From NCBI GenBank assembly GCA_009701715.1, contig WLJO01000008.1, forward strand, positions 1 through 64,000: 64,000 bases of DNA. Direction: 5' to 3'. Positions 27,883-37,067 of this stretch are shown here, in pieces. Under the pieces are notes generated by a model, which saw only the letters and a program-made list of their open reading frames with translations, was not told the DNA's origin and made no database searches. Position 1 is the first letter of the stretch. Every line of letters starts with the position of its first letter. Origin of the DNA: Actinomycetota bacterium. GTDB taxonomy: Bacteria > Actinomycetota > Acidimicrobiia > Acidimicrobiales > Ilumatobacteraceae. The position numbers and the translations under genes were made by a program.

Positions 27883-28753
27883 ACGCGCGGCCGGCGCCGA
27901 ATGTGTCTCGTACGTCGACTGCGATGGTGAACGGGTCCTGCAGCGGGCCGAAGTGGCCGAGGTGCGCGTATTCCTTGAGCCTGCCGTAAGGCAGTGTTGC
28001 CGCAGCGGGCCCGGCCATCTGCACCGTGTTCGACATGCCGTCCGCACCGCCCACGGCGACCACGACGGGGATCTTCACCCCCGCACAGCCCCCGCTCGTC
28101 AGCAGGCCGGCGGCCTCAAACGTGCGTGCCTCGTGCTCGGCCCGGCAGGCAAGGCGAACGGTGCCGTCGGGCAGATCCGTGAAGCCGTGCTCGACGTACG
28201 CGGCGAGGCAGTCGCTCTGCAGATCGCCGAGCGGTCGACGGCTCGCGTACCGCCACATCGCCTCGGCACGCGAGGGGAACACCTCGCGCCTCTTGCGTGC
28301 CGGGCCAGACATTGCGTTGTTCTCCTCGACCGTGCGCTCCCAATCAGCGAGGAACACAATCGGTTCGTAGAGATACGCCTGCTCGAAGGTGTTCGGCCGC
28401 GCGAGCTCGGCGATCAGGATCGCTGCACCACCCATCGAGTGGCCGATGGCCAGGAGCGGCTGGCCCCGGGTGCCCTCCTGAGCGTTGACGGCATCCACCG
28501 CAGCCCGGACGTCGTCGGCCATTCCTGCCCAGGTGAAGTGTTCGTCGGCGGGCGGGGTGGACGAGCCGTGGCCCCGGAAGTCGAAGCCCCACACGTGATA
28601 GGCGCTGGCAAGGTGGCGAACGAATGGCTGGTAGGCGCGGGCGTGGAAGCCGGTGGCGTGGCAGAGCAACACCGGCGGGCCCACGCCGCCGAGGTCATGG
28701 AGGGCCAGATCCACCCCGTCGGTGGACGGAATGCGCAGTTCTGCAGAGGTCAC
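27878..28753 (-). CDS. Alpha/beta-hydrolase
   Basis: A 291-residue alpha/beta-hydrolase-fold enzyme. The nucleophile elbow is GHSMGG (about residue 107), an oxyanion-type HATGFHA lies near residue 33, FDFRGHGSS near 56, a catalytic Asp lies in GGADGMS and the His in AHLGHFGP (about 268). All three catalytic residues are present. Esterase, lactonase or C-C hydrolase activity is possible. GTG 28753 is chosen because homologous sequence starts there; the longer frame overlaps the divergent FmdB-like gene. Confidence 0.87.
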   Translation of the reverse strand: MTSAELRIPSTDGVDLALHDLGGVGPPVLLCHATGFHARAYQPFVRHLASAYHVWGFDFRGHGSSTPPADEHFTWAGMADDVRAAVDAVNAQEGTRGQPLLAIGHSMGGAAILIAELARPNTFEQAYLYEPIVFLADWERTVEENNAMSGPARKRREVFPSRAEAMWRYASRRPLGDLQSDCLAAYVEHGFTDLPDGTVRLACRAEHEARTFEAAGLLTSGGCAGVKIPVVVAVGGADGMSNTVQMAGPAAATLPYGRLKEYAHLGHFGPLQDPFTIAVDVRDTFGAGRAS

Positions 28754-28883
28754 GGCCGCGACTCTTGCCGGGTCGGGGCGCGGGAATCCAGTTTTCCGGG
28801 CGGCGTTGTAAACTGGCAGTCGACCCTTTCGAGTGCTAACCGCACTTGAGCGTGCGGTCCGGAAGTCCATCACCGGAGAACCC

Positions 28884-29234
28884 ATGCCTACTTACGTCTA
28901 CAAGTTCATCGAGAGCGGCGAGACCATCGAGGTCCAGCAGGCGTTCACCGACGCCACCCTCACCGAGCTAGCACACCCCAACGACGGCGTCGTACGCGCC
29001 GTGAAGAAGGTCTTCCAGCCTGTCGGCGTCACCTTCAAGGGCACCGGCTTCTACAAAACCGATAGCCGCGGTAAGTCAACCTCAACGGCAGCGACCACCA
29101 AGTCCGAGACCGCGTCCGGATCTGATTCAACCGGCTCCTCGCCATCGTCGGGGTCCTCGGGCAGCGAGTCGGCGAGTCCCGCTCCCGCCGCCGCGCCGGC
29201 AACGACTCCCGCCAGTACTCCTGCGGCGGGCTGA
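28884..29234 (+). CDS. FmdB-family-like protein lacking the zinc-ribbon cysteines
   Basis: A 116-residue protein. It starts MPTYVYKFIESGETIEV and continues GVTFKGTGFYKTD (about 49-61), which matches the FmdB regulatory family almost residue by residue at both ends, but the four zinc-binding Cys found in FmdB (RCxxCG and CPxCG) are absent; there is no Cys at all. After residue 65 the tail is Ser/Thr/Pro/Ala-rich and disordered. FmdB-type proteins may regulate amidase or chaperone functions. ATG 28884 follows GGAGAA. Confidence 0.75.
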   Translation: MPTYVYKFIESGETIEVQQAFTDATLTELAHPNDGVVRAVKKVFQPVGVTFKGTGFYKTDSRGKSTSTAATTKSETASGSDSTGSSPSSGSSGSESASPAPAAAPATTPASTPAAG

Positions 29235-29299
29235 TTGCGCGGTCGGCGGCTGCGAAGCGCGCCGGCGAGGGGAAACCCGTCCGCTACATTCGCTTCACC

Positions 29300-30310
29300 A
29301 TGACACTGCCGGCCTCTCCGACCTCCCGCCGGCTTCACCCCCGCTTCGTGCTGCTCTCGTTCGTGGCGCTCGTGCTGCTCCTGGCTGTGGGCGCGTTCGC
29401 CCGCCATACGCGCGCAGACGCCGTTCAGGCATCCGTCGGGCCGCTCGTCCGGGCCTCGGACACCACCCGGGTGGACTCGCTCGGCTGGGCAGACGGCCTT
29501 GCACTCGGTGTGGTGGAGGGGATCACCGAATACCTGCCGATCAGCTCCACCGGTCACCTCATCGTCACCGAGCGGTTCCTCGACCTCAATCCACCCGATG
29601 GCGACGCGAAGGACGCGCTCGACTCGTACACCGTCGTGATCCAGGTGGGCGCAATCCTTGCGGTACTCCTGCTCTACCGCAGGCGTGTCGGCCAGATCCT
29701 CTCGGGTGTCGCCGGCCGCAGCGACACGGGTCGCAGGTTGCTCATCAGCATCGTGATCGCATTCGTGCCCGTAGGCCTCCTCGCCAAGGCCCTCGAGGGG
29801 CCGATCAGCGATCACCTCCTCAGCCCTGCGCCGGTGGCGATCGCGTGGATCGTCGGTGGCGTTGCGCTGCTCGGCGGGTCGCAGTGGCTGCGCCGAAAGG
29901 GACGCACCGGGAGTCCGCTCGAGGAGATCACACTCCGTCAGGCCGCGATCATCGGTGCGGTGCAGGCGTTCTCGCTGTGGCCGGGTGTGAGCCGGAGCCT
30001 TGTCACGATCGTCGGCGGCGTGGCTGCCGGACTCACTATTGGCGCTGCCGTGGAGTTCAGCTTCCTGCTCGGCCTCGCCACACTGTCGGCGGCAACCGCC
30101 TACGAGATCGTGAAGAACGGCTCCACCATCGTCGACCGATTCGGTATCGGTGCACCGCTCGTCGGCATCATCGCGGCCTTTGTCGCTGCTGCGGCTGCAG
30201 TCAACCTGTTCGTCGAGTACCTCAACCGCAGAGACCTGCGCATCTTCGGGGCGTACCGGATCGTTGCGGGCCTGCTCGTGTTCGTACTGCTCACCGCCAA
30301 TGTCATCTAG
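29300..30310 (+). CDS. uppP: Undecaprenyl-diphosphatase (BacA/UppP)
   Basis: A 336-residue integral membrane phosphatase that recycles undecaprenyl diphosphate to the monophosphate carrier for cell-wall synthesis. Both catalytic motifs are intact: EGITEYLPISSTGHL (about 73-87) and PGVSRS (about 228-233). The usual length is 260-280; here an extra N-terminal membrane segment (about 16-34) and a 25-residue linker come first. About eight further membrane spans follow. Mutational and structural work on BacA supports the motifs' role. Monocistronic. Confidence 0.95.
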   Translation: MTLPASPTSRRLHPRFVLLSFVALVLLLAVGAFARHTRADAVQASVGPLVRASDTTRVDSLGWADGLALGVVEGITEYLPISSTGHLIVTERFLDLNPPDGDAKDALDSYTVVIQVGAILAVLLLYRRRVGQILSGVAGRSDTGRRLLISIVIAFVPVGLLAKALEGPISDHLLSPAPVAIAWIVGGVALLGGSQWLRRKGRTGSPLEEITLRQAAIIGAVQAFSLWPGVSRSLVTIVGGVAAGLTIGAAVEFSFLLGLATLSAATAYEIVKNGSTIVDRFGIGAPLVGIIAAFVAAAAAVNLFVEYLNRRDLRIFGAYRIVAGLLVFVLLTANVI

Positions 30311-30326
30311 TGGCAGTCTCTCCCAG

Positions 30327-31031
30327 CTAGGTGGAGGGGATGATGCGAGGCCGCCACGGACGGGCCGCGTCCCAGTGGTGCCCCACAGGCCGCGCCTGAC
30401 GTAAGGACTCGAGGAACCCAGCGGGGCCGTCGAAATCCGGCATCTCCACGTACGCCGCCCCAATGGCATCGGGCACATGTGCATCGCTACCTGCGCCAGC
30501 GAGCAATGAGTGCTCGATCGCATAGCGCGCCGCCTGCGCATTCAGGCTCCGCAGCGACGTCTTCGCGTTGATCACCTCGATCGCATCGACGAGGCCCGCC
30601 CCGACGAGGTCGTCGAGCGCTGCCTCGGAGAGGTTCTTGCGCATCGGGTCGAACGGGTGCGGGATGTACACAACCCCGCCCTGCGCACGAATCGCCGCCG
30701 CCGCCTCCCGCGGCGCCAGGCCAAACGGCAGGTGCTCGCTGAGGAACAGCCCAATGATCTCGCCGGCGTGCGTCTTCAGTTCCTCCCCCACCACCACACG
30801 ACACGGCAGCGACTCGGTGAGCTGCACAGCACCCTTGATCGCGTTGTGGTCCGTGATGCACAGCACGTCGATCCCGCTCGCCGCGACCGCCTCGATGATC
30901 TCGTCGGGCGTCGTGGTGGAGTCTCCGCTCCACATCGTGTGGCTGTGCATGTCCACACGCACCCATCCCGCTGGGAGCGGGCTCGCGAGATGCGGGTGGA
31001 GTGCAACGGCCGCCGGGCTCGGCACGGCCAT
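30327..31031 (-). CDS. PHP-domain phosphoesterase
   Basis: A 234-residue PHP-domain protein. Metal motifs appear in order: DMHSHTMWSGDS (about 28-39), ITDHN (about 60), a Glu in GEELKTH (about 82-88), HPFDP (about 127) and GSDAH (about 187-191). This trinuclear-metal set fits nucleoside-phosphate or 3',5'-phosphoesterases. ATG 31031 starts two bases after the TldE stop, so it is the last gene of the tldD-tldE operon. Its substrate is unknown. Confidence 0.87.
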   Translation of the reverse strand: MAVPSPAAVALHPHLASPLPAGWVRVDMHSHTMWSGDSTTTPDEIIEAVAASGIDVLCITDHNAIKGAVQLTESLPCRVVVGEELKTHAGEIIGLFLSEHLPFGLAPREAAAAIRAQGGVVYIPHPFDPMRKNLSEAALDDLVGAGLVDAIEVINAKTSLRSLNAQAARYAIEHSLLAGAGSDAHVPDAIGAAYVEMPDFDGPAGFLESLRQARPVGHHWDAARPWRPRIIPST

Positions 31032-31033
31032 GC

Positions 31034-32374
31034 TCAGGTACCGCTCACCGTGACGTCGTGGATCACCATCGATAGCCCGGTTGCGCGCATCGGCAGCCAC
31101 TCGAGGTCGTTGCCGAGTGCCGCAACGTCCATGAGCATGCGCTGCAGCGTGGACGCGATTGTGAACTCCCGGACGGGCTCGGCCAGCGAACCGTTGCGGA
31201 TGGTGAGCCCCGATGCGCCGGTGGAGAAGTCCCCACTCACCGGGTTCACCCCGGAGTGCAGCCCCTGCACCATCTGGATGAGCACCCCGTCGTCCACACT
31301 CGCGATGAGCTCCTCCGGCGAGCGGTTACCGGGGACCAGTTGCATCGCCATGCATCCACAGCCCGGGGAGCCGCGGAAACCGCCGCGCACCGCGTTGCCG
31401 GTGGACACCGTGCCTACGCGCCGCGCTGAGTACGACGAGTGCACGAACTGATTCAGCCTGCCACCCTCGACGATCAGGTTGCGGCGGGCGGCGAGGCCCT
31501 CGCCATCTACCTCGGTGGCGGTGTACGCACGTGAGTCCGTGGGGTCGTCGACAAGGGTGATGAGCGGCGACGCCACCAGGTCCCCGAGACGATCCTTGAA
31601 CAGCGAGCGCCCCTTCGCCACTGCCTCGCCGTTCACCGTCGACGAGATGACGCCGAGGAACTGGGCGGTGACGTATGGGTCCAGCACCACCGTTGTCCGC
31701 CTGCTCGCAGGCTTCCCGGCCCCCAGCAACCGTGTGGCTCGCTCCACCGCTTCCTTCGCAGCCTTGGCAGAGTCGAGCGCGAACGGATCCCGGCCCACAG
31801 CGAACCCGAACCCCGTCATCGTCTCGCCGTTCTCGTCGGCCAGCGTGCTGACCGACACGTAGCACCCGTTCTCCCTGCCGGACGAACGGATACCGGTGGA
31901 CGTGACCACGGCCGCCTCACCGGCACCGTCTGCATAGTCCGCGCTGTCCACCCGGATCCTCGGGTCGCCCGCGAGCGTCATCCGCTCCAGATCGAGGGCG
32001 AGGCGCACCTTGTCCTCGGTGCTGCACTGTTCGAGTCGCTCGTCCCACAGCGACTGCGGACGCACAGCGACGCCATCCGGAGACGCGAGCGCCGCGTACT
32101 CGTCGGGTGTCCCGAACGTGACGTTGTCCCGCGCGTCGGCAAGCACCTCGTTCAGCACGCCCGAGTCCAGCGTTCCCGCGTACGCGAAACCGGTGCGGCC
32201 GTCACGGATGATCCGCACACCGACGCCCTCGGACTGGGCGGACGTGAACTGCTCCACCTCGCCCCGGTACACGCGCACCGACGTCTCGGTGCCACGGGAC
32301 ACGTACGCCTCCACCTGCTCGCCCGGACGGGCCTGGGCCGCAATGCGGTCCGCTATCTCCAACAGTTCGCTCAT
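31034..32374 (-). CDS. pmbA: TldE/PmbA metalloprotease partner subunit
   Basis: A 446-residue TldE (PmbA) protein, the partner that forms the substrate channel with the TldD protease; it lacks a zinc-binding HExxxH. Family marks are SEGVGVRIIRDGRTGFAYAG (about 48-67) and the C-terminal GASGLTIRNG region. The TldD/TldE complex degrades unfolded peptides and matures some modified peptides and antitoxins. The ATG overlaps the tldD stop by four bases. Confidence 0.93.
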   Translation of the reverse strand: MSELLEIADRIAAQARPGEQVEAYVSRGTETSVRVYRGEVEQFTSAQSEGVGVRIIRDGRTGFAYAGTLDSGVLNEVLADARDNVTFGTPDEYAALASPDGVAVRPQSLWDERLEQCSTEDKVRLALDLERMTLAGDPRIRVDSADYADGAGEAAVVTSTGIRSSGRENGCYVSVSTLADENGETMTGFGFAVGRDPFALDSAKAAKEAVERATRLLGAGKPASRRTTVVLDPYVTAQFLGVISSTVNGEAVAKGRSLFKDRLGDLVASPLITLVDDPTDSRAYTATEVDGEGLAARRNLIVEGGRLNQFVHSSYSARRVGTVSTGNAVRGGFRGSPGCGCMAMQLVPGNRSPEELIASVDDGVLIQMVQGLHSGVNPVSGDFSTGASGLTIRNGSLAEPVREFTIASTLQRMLMDVAALGNDLEWLPMRATGLSMVIHDVTVSGT

Positions 32375-33774
32375 GCGGCGGTGCCACCGACCGTGAGCGC
32401 CCGCACCCGCAGTGTCGGCTGTCCGTCACCCACAGGGACCCCCTGGCCGTCCTTGCCACACGTACCCGGGGAACCCATTGCGAAGTCGTTGCCGAGCAGA
32501 TCGATGTCCTGCAGCACCTGCGGACCGTTGCCGATGAGGTTGCCCTCACGGAGCGGCTCGGTGATCTGGCCATTCTCGATGAGGTACGCCTCCACCATGC
32601 CGAACACGAAGTCTCCCGACGCGGTGTCCACCGAGCCGCCACCCAACTGAGCGACGTACACGCCCTGATCCGTGGCGCGGATGATCTCGTCCGGCTCCTC
32701 GGTGCCGTTGAGCACGAACGTGTTGGTCATGCGCACCATCGGGAGGTGCATGTAGCTCTGGCGACGCCCGTTGCCGGACTGCGGGCGGCCCTCCTTGCGC
32801 GCACGAAGGAAGTCCCACATGTATTCGGTGAGCACCCCGTTCTCGATCAGCACATTGCGCTGGCTGGGGTGCCCCTCGTCGTCGATGCCGATCGCCCCCC
32901 ACTCGCCGCTCATCGTGCCGTCGTCCACGAGCGTGATGAGTGGCGAAGCGACAAGCTCACCGCGCCTTCCGGCGTACACCGACGCACCCTTGGAGACGAG
33001 GTCCGCCTCGAGGCCGTGGCCGCACGCTTCGTGGAACAGCACGCCACCGGTGCCGCACTTGATGACCACCGGCATGCTGCCGCTGGGCGCCGGCCGTGCA
33101 CGCAGCTTCGTGAGCGCCTGTTCCGCAGCACCACGTGCGAGGTCGCTCACGTCGTGCTGATCGAACAGCTCGAAGCCGATCGTGCCGCCGATCGAGCGCA
33201 CACCGGTCTGCATGCCGGTGTCGCCACTCGCCACCGCCGACACGCGGAAGTTCACACGCACCTGCTCGTCGCCGGCCAGCAAGCCGTCGGTGTTGGCCAC
33301 CATGATCCGCCGACGGCTGTCGCCGATGCCGGCCGACACCTGCACGATCGCCGGATTACCCGAGCGTGCCGCGTCGTTTGCCCGCAGCAGCATCTCCACC
33401 TTGGTCGCCTTCGCGATGGTGTCCGGATACACCGAAATGGGGCTCACGATGTGTGCCGGGGACTGCACGAGCCCCACGTTGCGTACACCGCCCTGTCCAC
33501 CTGCCGCAGCGCTCGCCGCCGCCCTCGCCGCAGCCAGCAGGCCGGCCTCGCTGAGGTCTGCTGTGTACGCAAAGCCTGTCGTCTCGCCGTTCACCACCCG
33601 GATGCCTGCGCCACGGTCCCGGCCGCTCGACACCTGCTCCACCTTGCCGTCGTCGAGGCTGAGCCCGGTTACGCGCCGGTCCTCGGCGTACACCTCGGCA
33701 AACTCGGCCCCGGTACCCACGGCACCGGCGAGCACTCTGGACACCACGTCTGGATCGATGAAGGGATCAGCCAT
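32371..33774 (-). CDS. tldD: TldD metalloprotease subunit
   Basis: A 467-residue TldD protease. The zinc motif HEACGHGLEADL (about 248-259, HExxxH type) is present, with ERRVTG-like N-terminal strand and the C-terminal GTCGKDGQGVPVGDGQPTLR block of the active-site cover. It forms a heterodimer with the TldE product encoded directly downstream. ATG 33774. A peptide precursor for maturation is not obvious in the window, which leaves a general peptide-degradation role. Confidence 0.95.
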   Translation of the reverse strand: MADPFIDPDVVSRVLAGAVGTGAEFAEVYAEDRRVTGLSLDDGKVEQVSSGRDRGAGIRVVNGETTGFAYTADLSEAGLLAAARAAASAAAGGQGGVRNVGLVQSPAHIVSPISVYPDTIAKATKVEMLLRANDAARSGNPAIVQVSAGIGDSRRRIMVANTDGLLAGDEQVRVNFRVSAVASGDTGMQTGVRSIGGTIGFELFDQHDVSDLARGAAEQALTKLRARPAPSGSMPVVIKCGTGGVLFHEACGHGLEADLVSKGASVYAGRRGELVASPLITLVDDGTMSGEWGAIGIDDEGHPSQRNVLIENGVLTEYMWDFLRARKEGRPQSGNGRRQSYMHLPMVRMTNTFVLNGTEEPDEIIRATDQGVYVAQLGGGSVDTASGDFVFGMVEAYLIENGQITEPLREGNLIGNGPQVLQDIDLLGNDFAMGSPGTCGKDGQGVPVGDGQPTLRVRALTVGGTAA

Positions 33775-33834
33775 GGCCCAAGGTTACGGGCGGGGGAAGC
33801 ACGGCAGAGCGCGCTGCTGACGTAGCGTGTTGGC

Positions 33835-34212
33835 ATGGCAGCGGAACCGGGTGCTCGGGGCGTGGTTCGCCACGTGGTCACCGACGCAGACACCGCCGCT
33901 TCGCTCCGCTCGGGGACCGTGGCCGTGCTCGGGTCGCCCAAAGTGGTGGCGCTGTGCGAGGAGGCCTCGGTGCTCGCTCTCGAGGGTCTCCTGCCCGCCG
34001 GTCACACCTCGGTCGGCATGCGGGTGCAACTGGATCACCTCCAGCCAACAGCCGTCGGTATCGAGGTTCTCGTGGAGTCCGTACTCGAGAAGGTGGAGGG
34101 CAGACGCCTCACGTTCCACGTGAACGTGAACGACCCCCGCGGGCTGGTCGCTACCGGTCGCGTGACGCGTGTGATCGTGGAGACCGAACGGTTCCTCGAG
34201 CGATCGCGCTGA
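33835..34212 (+). CDS. Hot-dog thioesterase-family protein (FlK-like)
   Basis: A 125-residue single hot-dog-fold protein like fluoroacetyl-CoA thioesterase FlK. The features are a VVALCEEASVLALEGLLPAG helix with Glu as catalytic candidate (about 44), the strand GMRVQLDHLQPT (about 62-73) with His, and a final RVTRVIVETERF strand. Family members hydrolyse short acyl-CoAs or are orphan. The gene is divergent from tldD with about 60 bases between. The exact substrate is unknown. Confidence 0.8.
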   Translation: MAAEPGARGVVRHVVTDADTAASLRSGTVAVLGSPKVVALCEEASVLALEGLLPAGHTSVGMRVQLDHLQPTAVGIEVLVESVLEKVEGRRLTFHVNVNDPRGLVATGRVTRVIVETERFLERSR

Positions 34213-34218
34213 GCCGAG

Positions 34219-34731
34219 TCAGTGAGTGGCCTTGGGCGTCCGTGACGGCACCTCGATCAGTGCACGGCGTGCCGCCTCACGGTCCACGGGGAGGCCGGGG
34301 GTGTCCCGACACAACTCCACCATGATCCCATTGGGGTCGAGGAAGTACACCGAGTGACACCACCCGTGGTCGATCTCCATGAGCGGCTTCACGCCACCAG
34401 CTGACATGCGCGCCTTGGTGGTTTCCTGCTGGTCGGCATTCGCCCAGAACGCGCAGTGGTTCACCCACACGGGAAGTCCGTTGCCCGTGGAGATCTCGCT
34501 CTTCCAGTCCTCGCTCTCGCCAACGTTGTGCACGTCGAAGAACGCGATCGACTCCCCACCACCGCAGTCGAAGAACAGGTGCCGCATGAACCCCGAGCCG
34601 CGCCCAGAGTCATCGAAGGCGGCGCCCTCGGTGTGTATGAGCGGGAAGCCCATGAGGTCCTCGTAGAAGTGCCGGGTGGCCTCGGCGTCCCGGCAGGCGT
34701 AGGCAACGTGGTGGAATCCCTTGTCCCTCAT
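34219..34731 (-). CDS. VOC-family (glyoxalase/dioxygenase) protein
   Basis: A 170-residue single-chain VOC protein. FHHVAYACRDAEATRHFYEDLMGF (two parts, about 6-29), a WVNHCAFWANAD segment (second half start, His about 90) and VYFLDPNGIMVELCRDT (terminal Glu) are the metal-site positions His-His-Glu. It may be a dioxygenase or isomerase of acyl or aromatic metabolism. ATG 34731, followed by a membrane protein gene upstream on the same strand with an 8-base gap. Confidence 0.85.
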   Translation of the reverse strand: MRDKGFHHVAYACRDAEATRHFYEDLMGFPLIHTEGAAFDDSGRGSGFMRHLFFDCGGGESIAFFDVHNVGESEDWKSEISTGNGLPVWVNHCAFWANADQQETTKARMSAGGVKPLMEIDHGWCHSVYFLDPNGIMVELCRDTPGLPVDREAARRALIEVPSRTPKATH

Positions 34732-34740
34732 GGGAACAGA

Positions 34741-35322
34741 CTAATCGGCAACGAAACGACGTCTCGCCGTTGCCAGGATCGCACCGGCGAGCGTCGCCGC
34801 CGCACCCACGATCGCGATCGGCACACCGACGGCGATCGAGCCGCCACCAACCACCGCCCGGGTGTCTTGGACGATGCCCAGGCATGCAAGGCTGTAGAAG
34901 AACGCGACGCCGGCAGCGATCACCGCAACGATCGCGCCGGACAGCACCCGCCCAATCACGAGCATGAGAATGCCGACCGCCGCGGTCAGGGCCGCAAGCC
35001 CGATCATGACCTGTCCGGGCCCGTTGATCTGCCGGTACCCGTTCCCCGACCGGCCGAACAGGACATCGGTGCCGGTGCGCGAGAAACCCACGCCGTCATC
35101 CCACCACGGAAGGAAGGCGCCGAGCAGGCTGAGGGCGGACCCGACAAGCATCAGGGTCACGGCCGCAAGCACCCTCGGCCGCGGCGGTAGCCCAGCCGGG
35201 GGCATACCGTCGGCGGCGTCGGTTTCGGCTGCACCTGGTTCCCCAGCAGCGCCGGGCGAGAAGGTCCGTTCATCGGGCGAGGGGGGCGGCAGGGGGGAAC
35301 CTGCATTGTCGTCGCCAGCCAT
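34741..35322 (-). CDS. Four-TM hypothetical membrane protein
   Basis: A 193-residue protein with a disordered Pro/Ala-rich cytosolic N-terminus (about 1-48) and four membrane segments (about 50-72, 100-122, 125-147, 155-182). Between TM1 and TM2 is a loop with WWDDGVGFSRTGTD, like small actinobacterial proteins of unknown role. ATG 35322 is preferred to the in-frame GTG-type start 33 bases upstream. It is co-directional with the VOC gene. I cannot give a function. Confidence 0.65.
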   Translation of the reverse strand: MAGDDNAGSPLPPPSPDERTFSPGAAGEPGAAETDAADGMPPAGLPPRPRVLAAVTLMLVGSALSLLGAFLPWWDDGVGFSRTGTDVLFGRSGNGYRQINGPGQVMIGLAALTAAVGILMLVIGRVLSGAIVAVIAAGVAFFYSLACLGIVQDTRAVVGGGSIAVGVPIAIVGAAATLAGAILATARRRFVAD

Positions 35323-35409
35323 TCCCAGACCGTAGTGCGGGCGCTGCGACCGCACCCGGAACCTCCATGCTCCGCCCGCGGGCCCCTCGAGCGCGTACTG
35401 TGGTCACTC

Positions 35410-36243
35410 GTGGTAGCCGAGGTCGAGCAACTCTCCCCCACCAAGGCCGCACCGCGCCTGTTCTGGTGGAAAGAAGTGCTGCTGATCGGCGCCTTCTACA
35501 TGATCTACACGTTCTCGAGGAACCGCTTCGGCAGCGCCCGGCTCGGTGACAGCAAGCCCACCCAGGCCTTCGACAACGCCCGCCACCTCATCCGCATCGA
35601 GCAGGCGCTCGGGCTCTACCACGAGCACGCGATCCAGCACTTCTTCCTGTCCTCGCGATGGTTCATCTGGCTCTGGAACGTGTTCTACGGCACCTTCCAC
35701 TTCATTGTCACGATCGGCCTCTTCGTGTGGATGTACCTGCGGGCCCGCCCTATGTTCACCAAGTGGCGCAACGCCATCCTCGCCACCACGGCGCTCGCAC
35801 TCGTCGGCTTCTCGCTGTTCCCGGTGATGCCGCCCCGGCTGCTCGACAACACCTCCCGGTACGGCGGTGCGGCGATCGAGGCCGAGCGCAACATCGATCC
35901 GTTCGGCTTCCACGACACCCTCGTTGAGGTTGGCGGGTTGTGGTCGTTCAGCTCGGGCACCATGAGCAAGCTGTCGAACCAGTACGCAGCCATGCCCAGC
36001 CTGCACTGCGGGTGGGCCACGTGGTGCGCGCTTGTCGGTTGGCGCCTCACCCGTCGCCGCTGGGCACGCGCACTGCTGGTGACCTACCCGTTCCTCACGC
36101 TGTTCTGCATCGTGGTCACCGGGAACCACTACTGGATCGACGGCTTGGGCGGCCTCGCAACGCTCGGGATCGGCTTTGCCATCGGGCACTACTTCGACGT
36201 CTGGAACGACGCCCGCCTCGCCCGCCGGGCAGCGATCGCCTAG
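35410..36243 (+). CDS. PAP2-superfamily (Aur1-like) membrane phosphatase/transferase
   Basis: A 277-residue integral membrane protein of the PAP2 (Aur1/inositol-phosphorylceramide-synthase-like) group. The conserved sites are PSLHCGWATW (about 197-206) and GNHYWIDGLGG (about 238-248), giving the catalytic His-His-Asp triad. About six membrane spans. In actinobacteria such proteins may transfer or remove phosphate head groups of lipids or the inositol of lipids. GTG 35410 start follows an antisense overlap-free gap from the divergent membrane gene. It is tail-to-tail with the SDR (4-base overlap). Confidence 0.83.
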   Translation: MVAEVEQLSPTKAAPRLFWWKEVLLIGAFYMIYTFSRNRFGSARLGDSKPTQAFDNARHLIRIEQALGLYHEHAIQHFFLSSRWFIWLWNVFYGTFHFIVTIGLFVWMYLRARPMFTKWRNAILATTALALVGFSLFPVMPPRLLDNTSRYGGAAIEAERNIDPFGFHDTLVEVGGLWSFSSGTMSKLSNQYAAMPSLHCGWATWCALVGWRLTRRRWARALLVTYPFLTLFCIVVTGNHYWIDGLGGLATLGIGFAIGHYFDVWNDARLARRAAIA

Positions 36244-37019
36244 AAGATGCTGTAGCCACCATCAAGGGTGATGATGTCGCCCGTGTGCCACGAACTGGCA
36301 TCGCTGGTGAGGTAGACCGCAATGCCACCCAGGTCCGACGGCTGACCCCATCGACGCATCGGGATCCGCGGGATGACGTTGTCGGCAAACTTCTTGAGCG
36401 CGAACGACGGAGCCGTCATCTCGCTCTCGGTCCAGCCGATTACCAGCGAGGTGGCCCGGATGGCGTGTCGCGCATGCTCCACAGCGATCGCCCTCATCAT
36501 CGCGTTCAGTCCTGCCTTGGACGCGCCGTAGTGCTGGCCCTTCTGCTGGCCCTGGAACGCCGACCCGGAGGAGGAGAACACGATGGAGCCGCCGACCCCC
36601 TCGCGCTCGAACTGTGCCTTCATCACCCGGCAGGCCGCCTGCGCGGTGGAGAACGCCCCGTCGAGGTTCACCCGCATCACCCGGTGCCACTCCTCCATGG
36701 TGAAATCCACGAACGGCACGCCAGCACCTGGCACGCCCGCGTTCACGAAACAGGCGTCCAGACGGCCGAGTGCCCCCACGGTCTCGGTCATGGCCTCGCC
36801 CACCGCCTCGTGATCGCCCACGTCGCAGCGCAGCGTGAACACCCGCCGGCCCGTCTGCTCCAACTGGGCCTTCGCTACGGCGTTCTTCGTTTCGTTGGTA
36901 CCCCAGATCGCAATGTCAGCCCCGTGATCGGCAAGGGCCTGGGCGAAACCGAGGCCAACACCCCCGTTACCACCTGTGATCAGGGCAACCTTGCCGGTGA
37001 GGTCGAAAAGATTGGTCAT
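36240..37019 (-). CDS. Short-chain dehydrogenase/reductase
   Basis: A 259-residue classical SDR. Cofactor motif TGGNGGVG (about 15-22), NAGV, SSSGSAF with catalytic Ser, YGASK with Tyr/Lys (about 160), and GDIITLDGG at the end are all present. A Gly-x-Trp-x-Thr-Asn run after the second strand (IWGTNETK) suggests NADPH or either cofactor. ATG 37019 is used; a longer start at 37049 would run into the dxs promoter region. The gene is divergent from dxs by 48 bases, which is very short. Confidence 0.88.
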   Translation of the reverse strand: MTNLFDLTGKVALITGGNGGVGLGFAQALADHGADIAIWGTNETKNAVAKAQLEQTGRRVFTLRCDVGDHEAVGEAMTETVGALGRLDACFVNAGVPGAGVPFVDFTMEEWHRVMRVNLDGAFSTAQAACRVMKAQFEREGVGGSIVFSSSGSAFQGQQKGQHYGASKAGLNAMMRAIAVEHARHAIRATSLVIGWTESEMTAPSFALKKFADNVIPRIPMRRWGQPSDLGGIAVYLTSDASSWHTGDIITLDGGYSIF

Positions 37020-37067
37020 GGAGGTCGACCCTAGTTCGCGAACGGTCATTCGCTCCCGAGCGATAGC

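Noticed and set aside
29051-30541. Minus-strand frame of 496 codons
   Set aside because: Antisense to uppP and the FmdB-like gene; low-complexity charged composition and no known domain.
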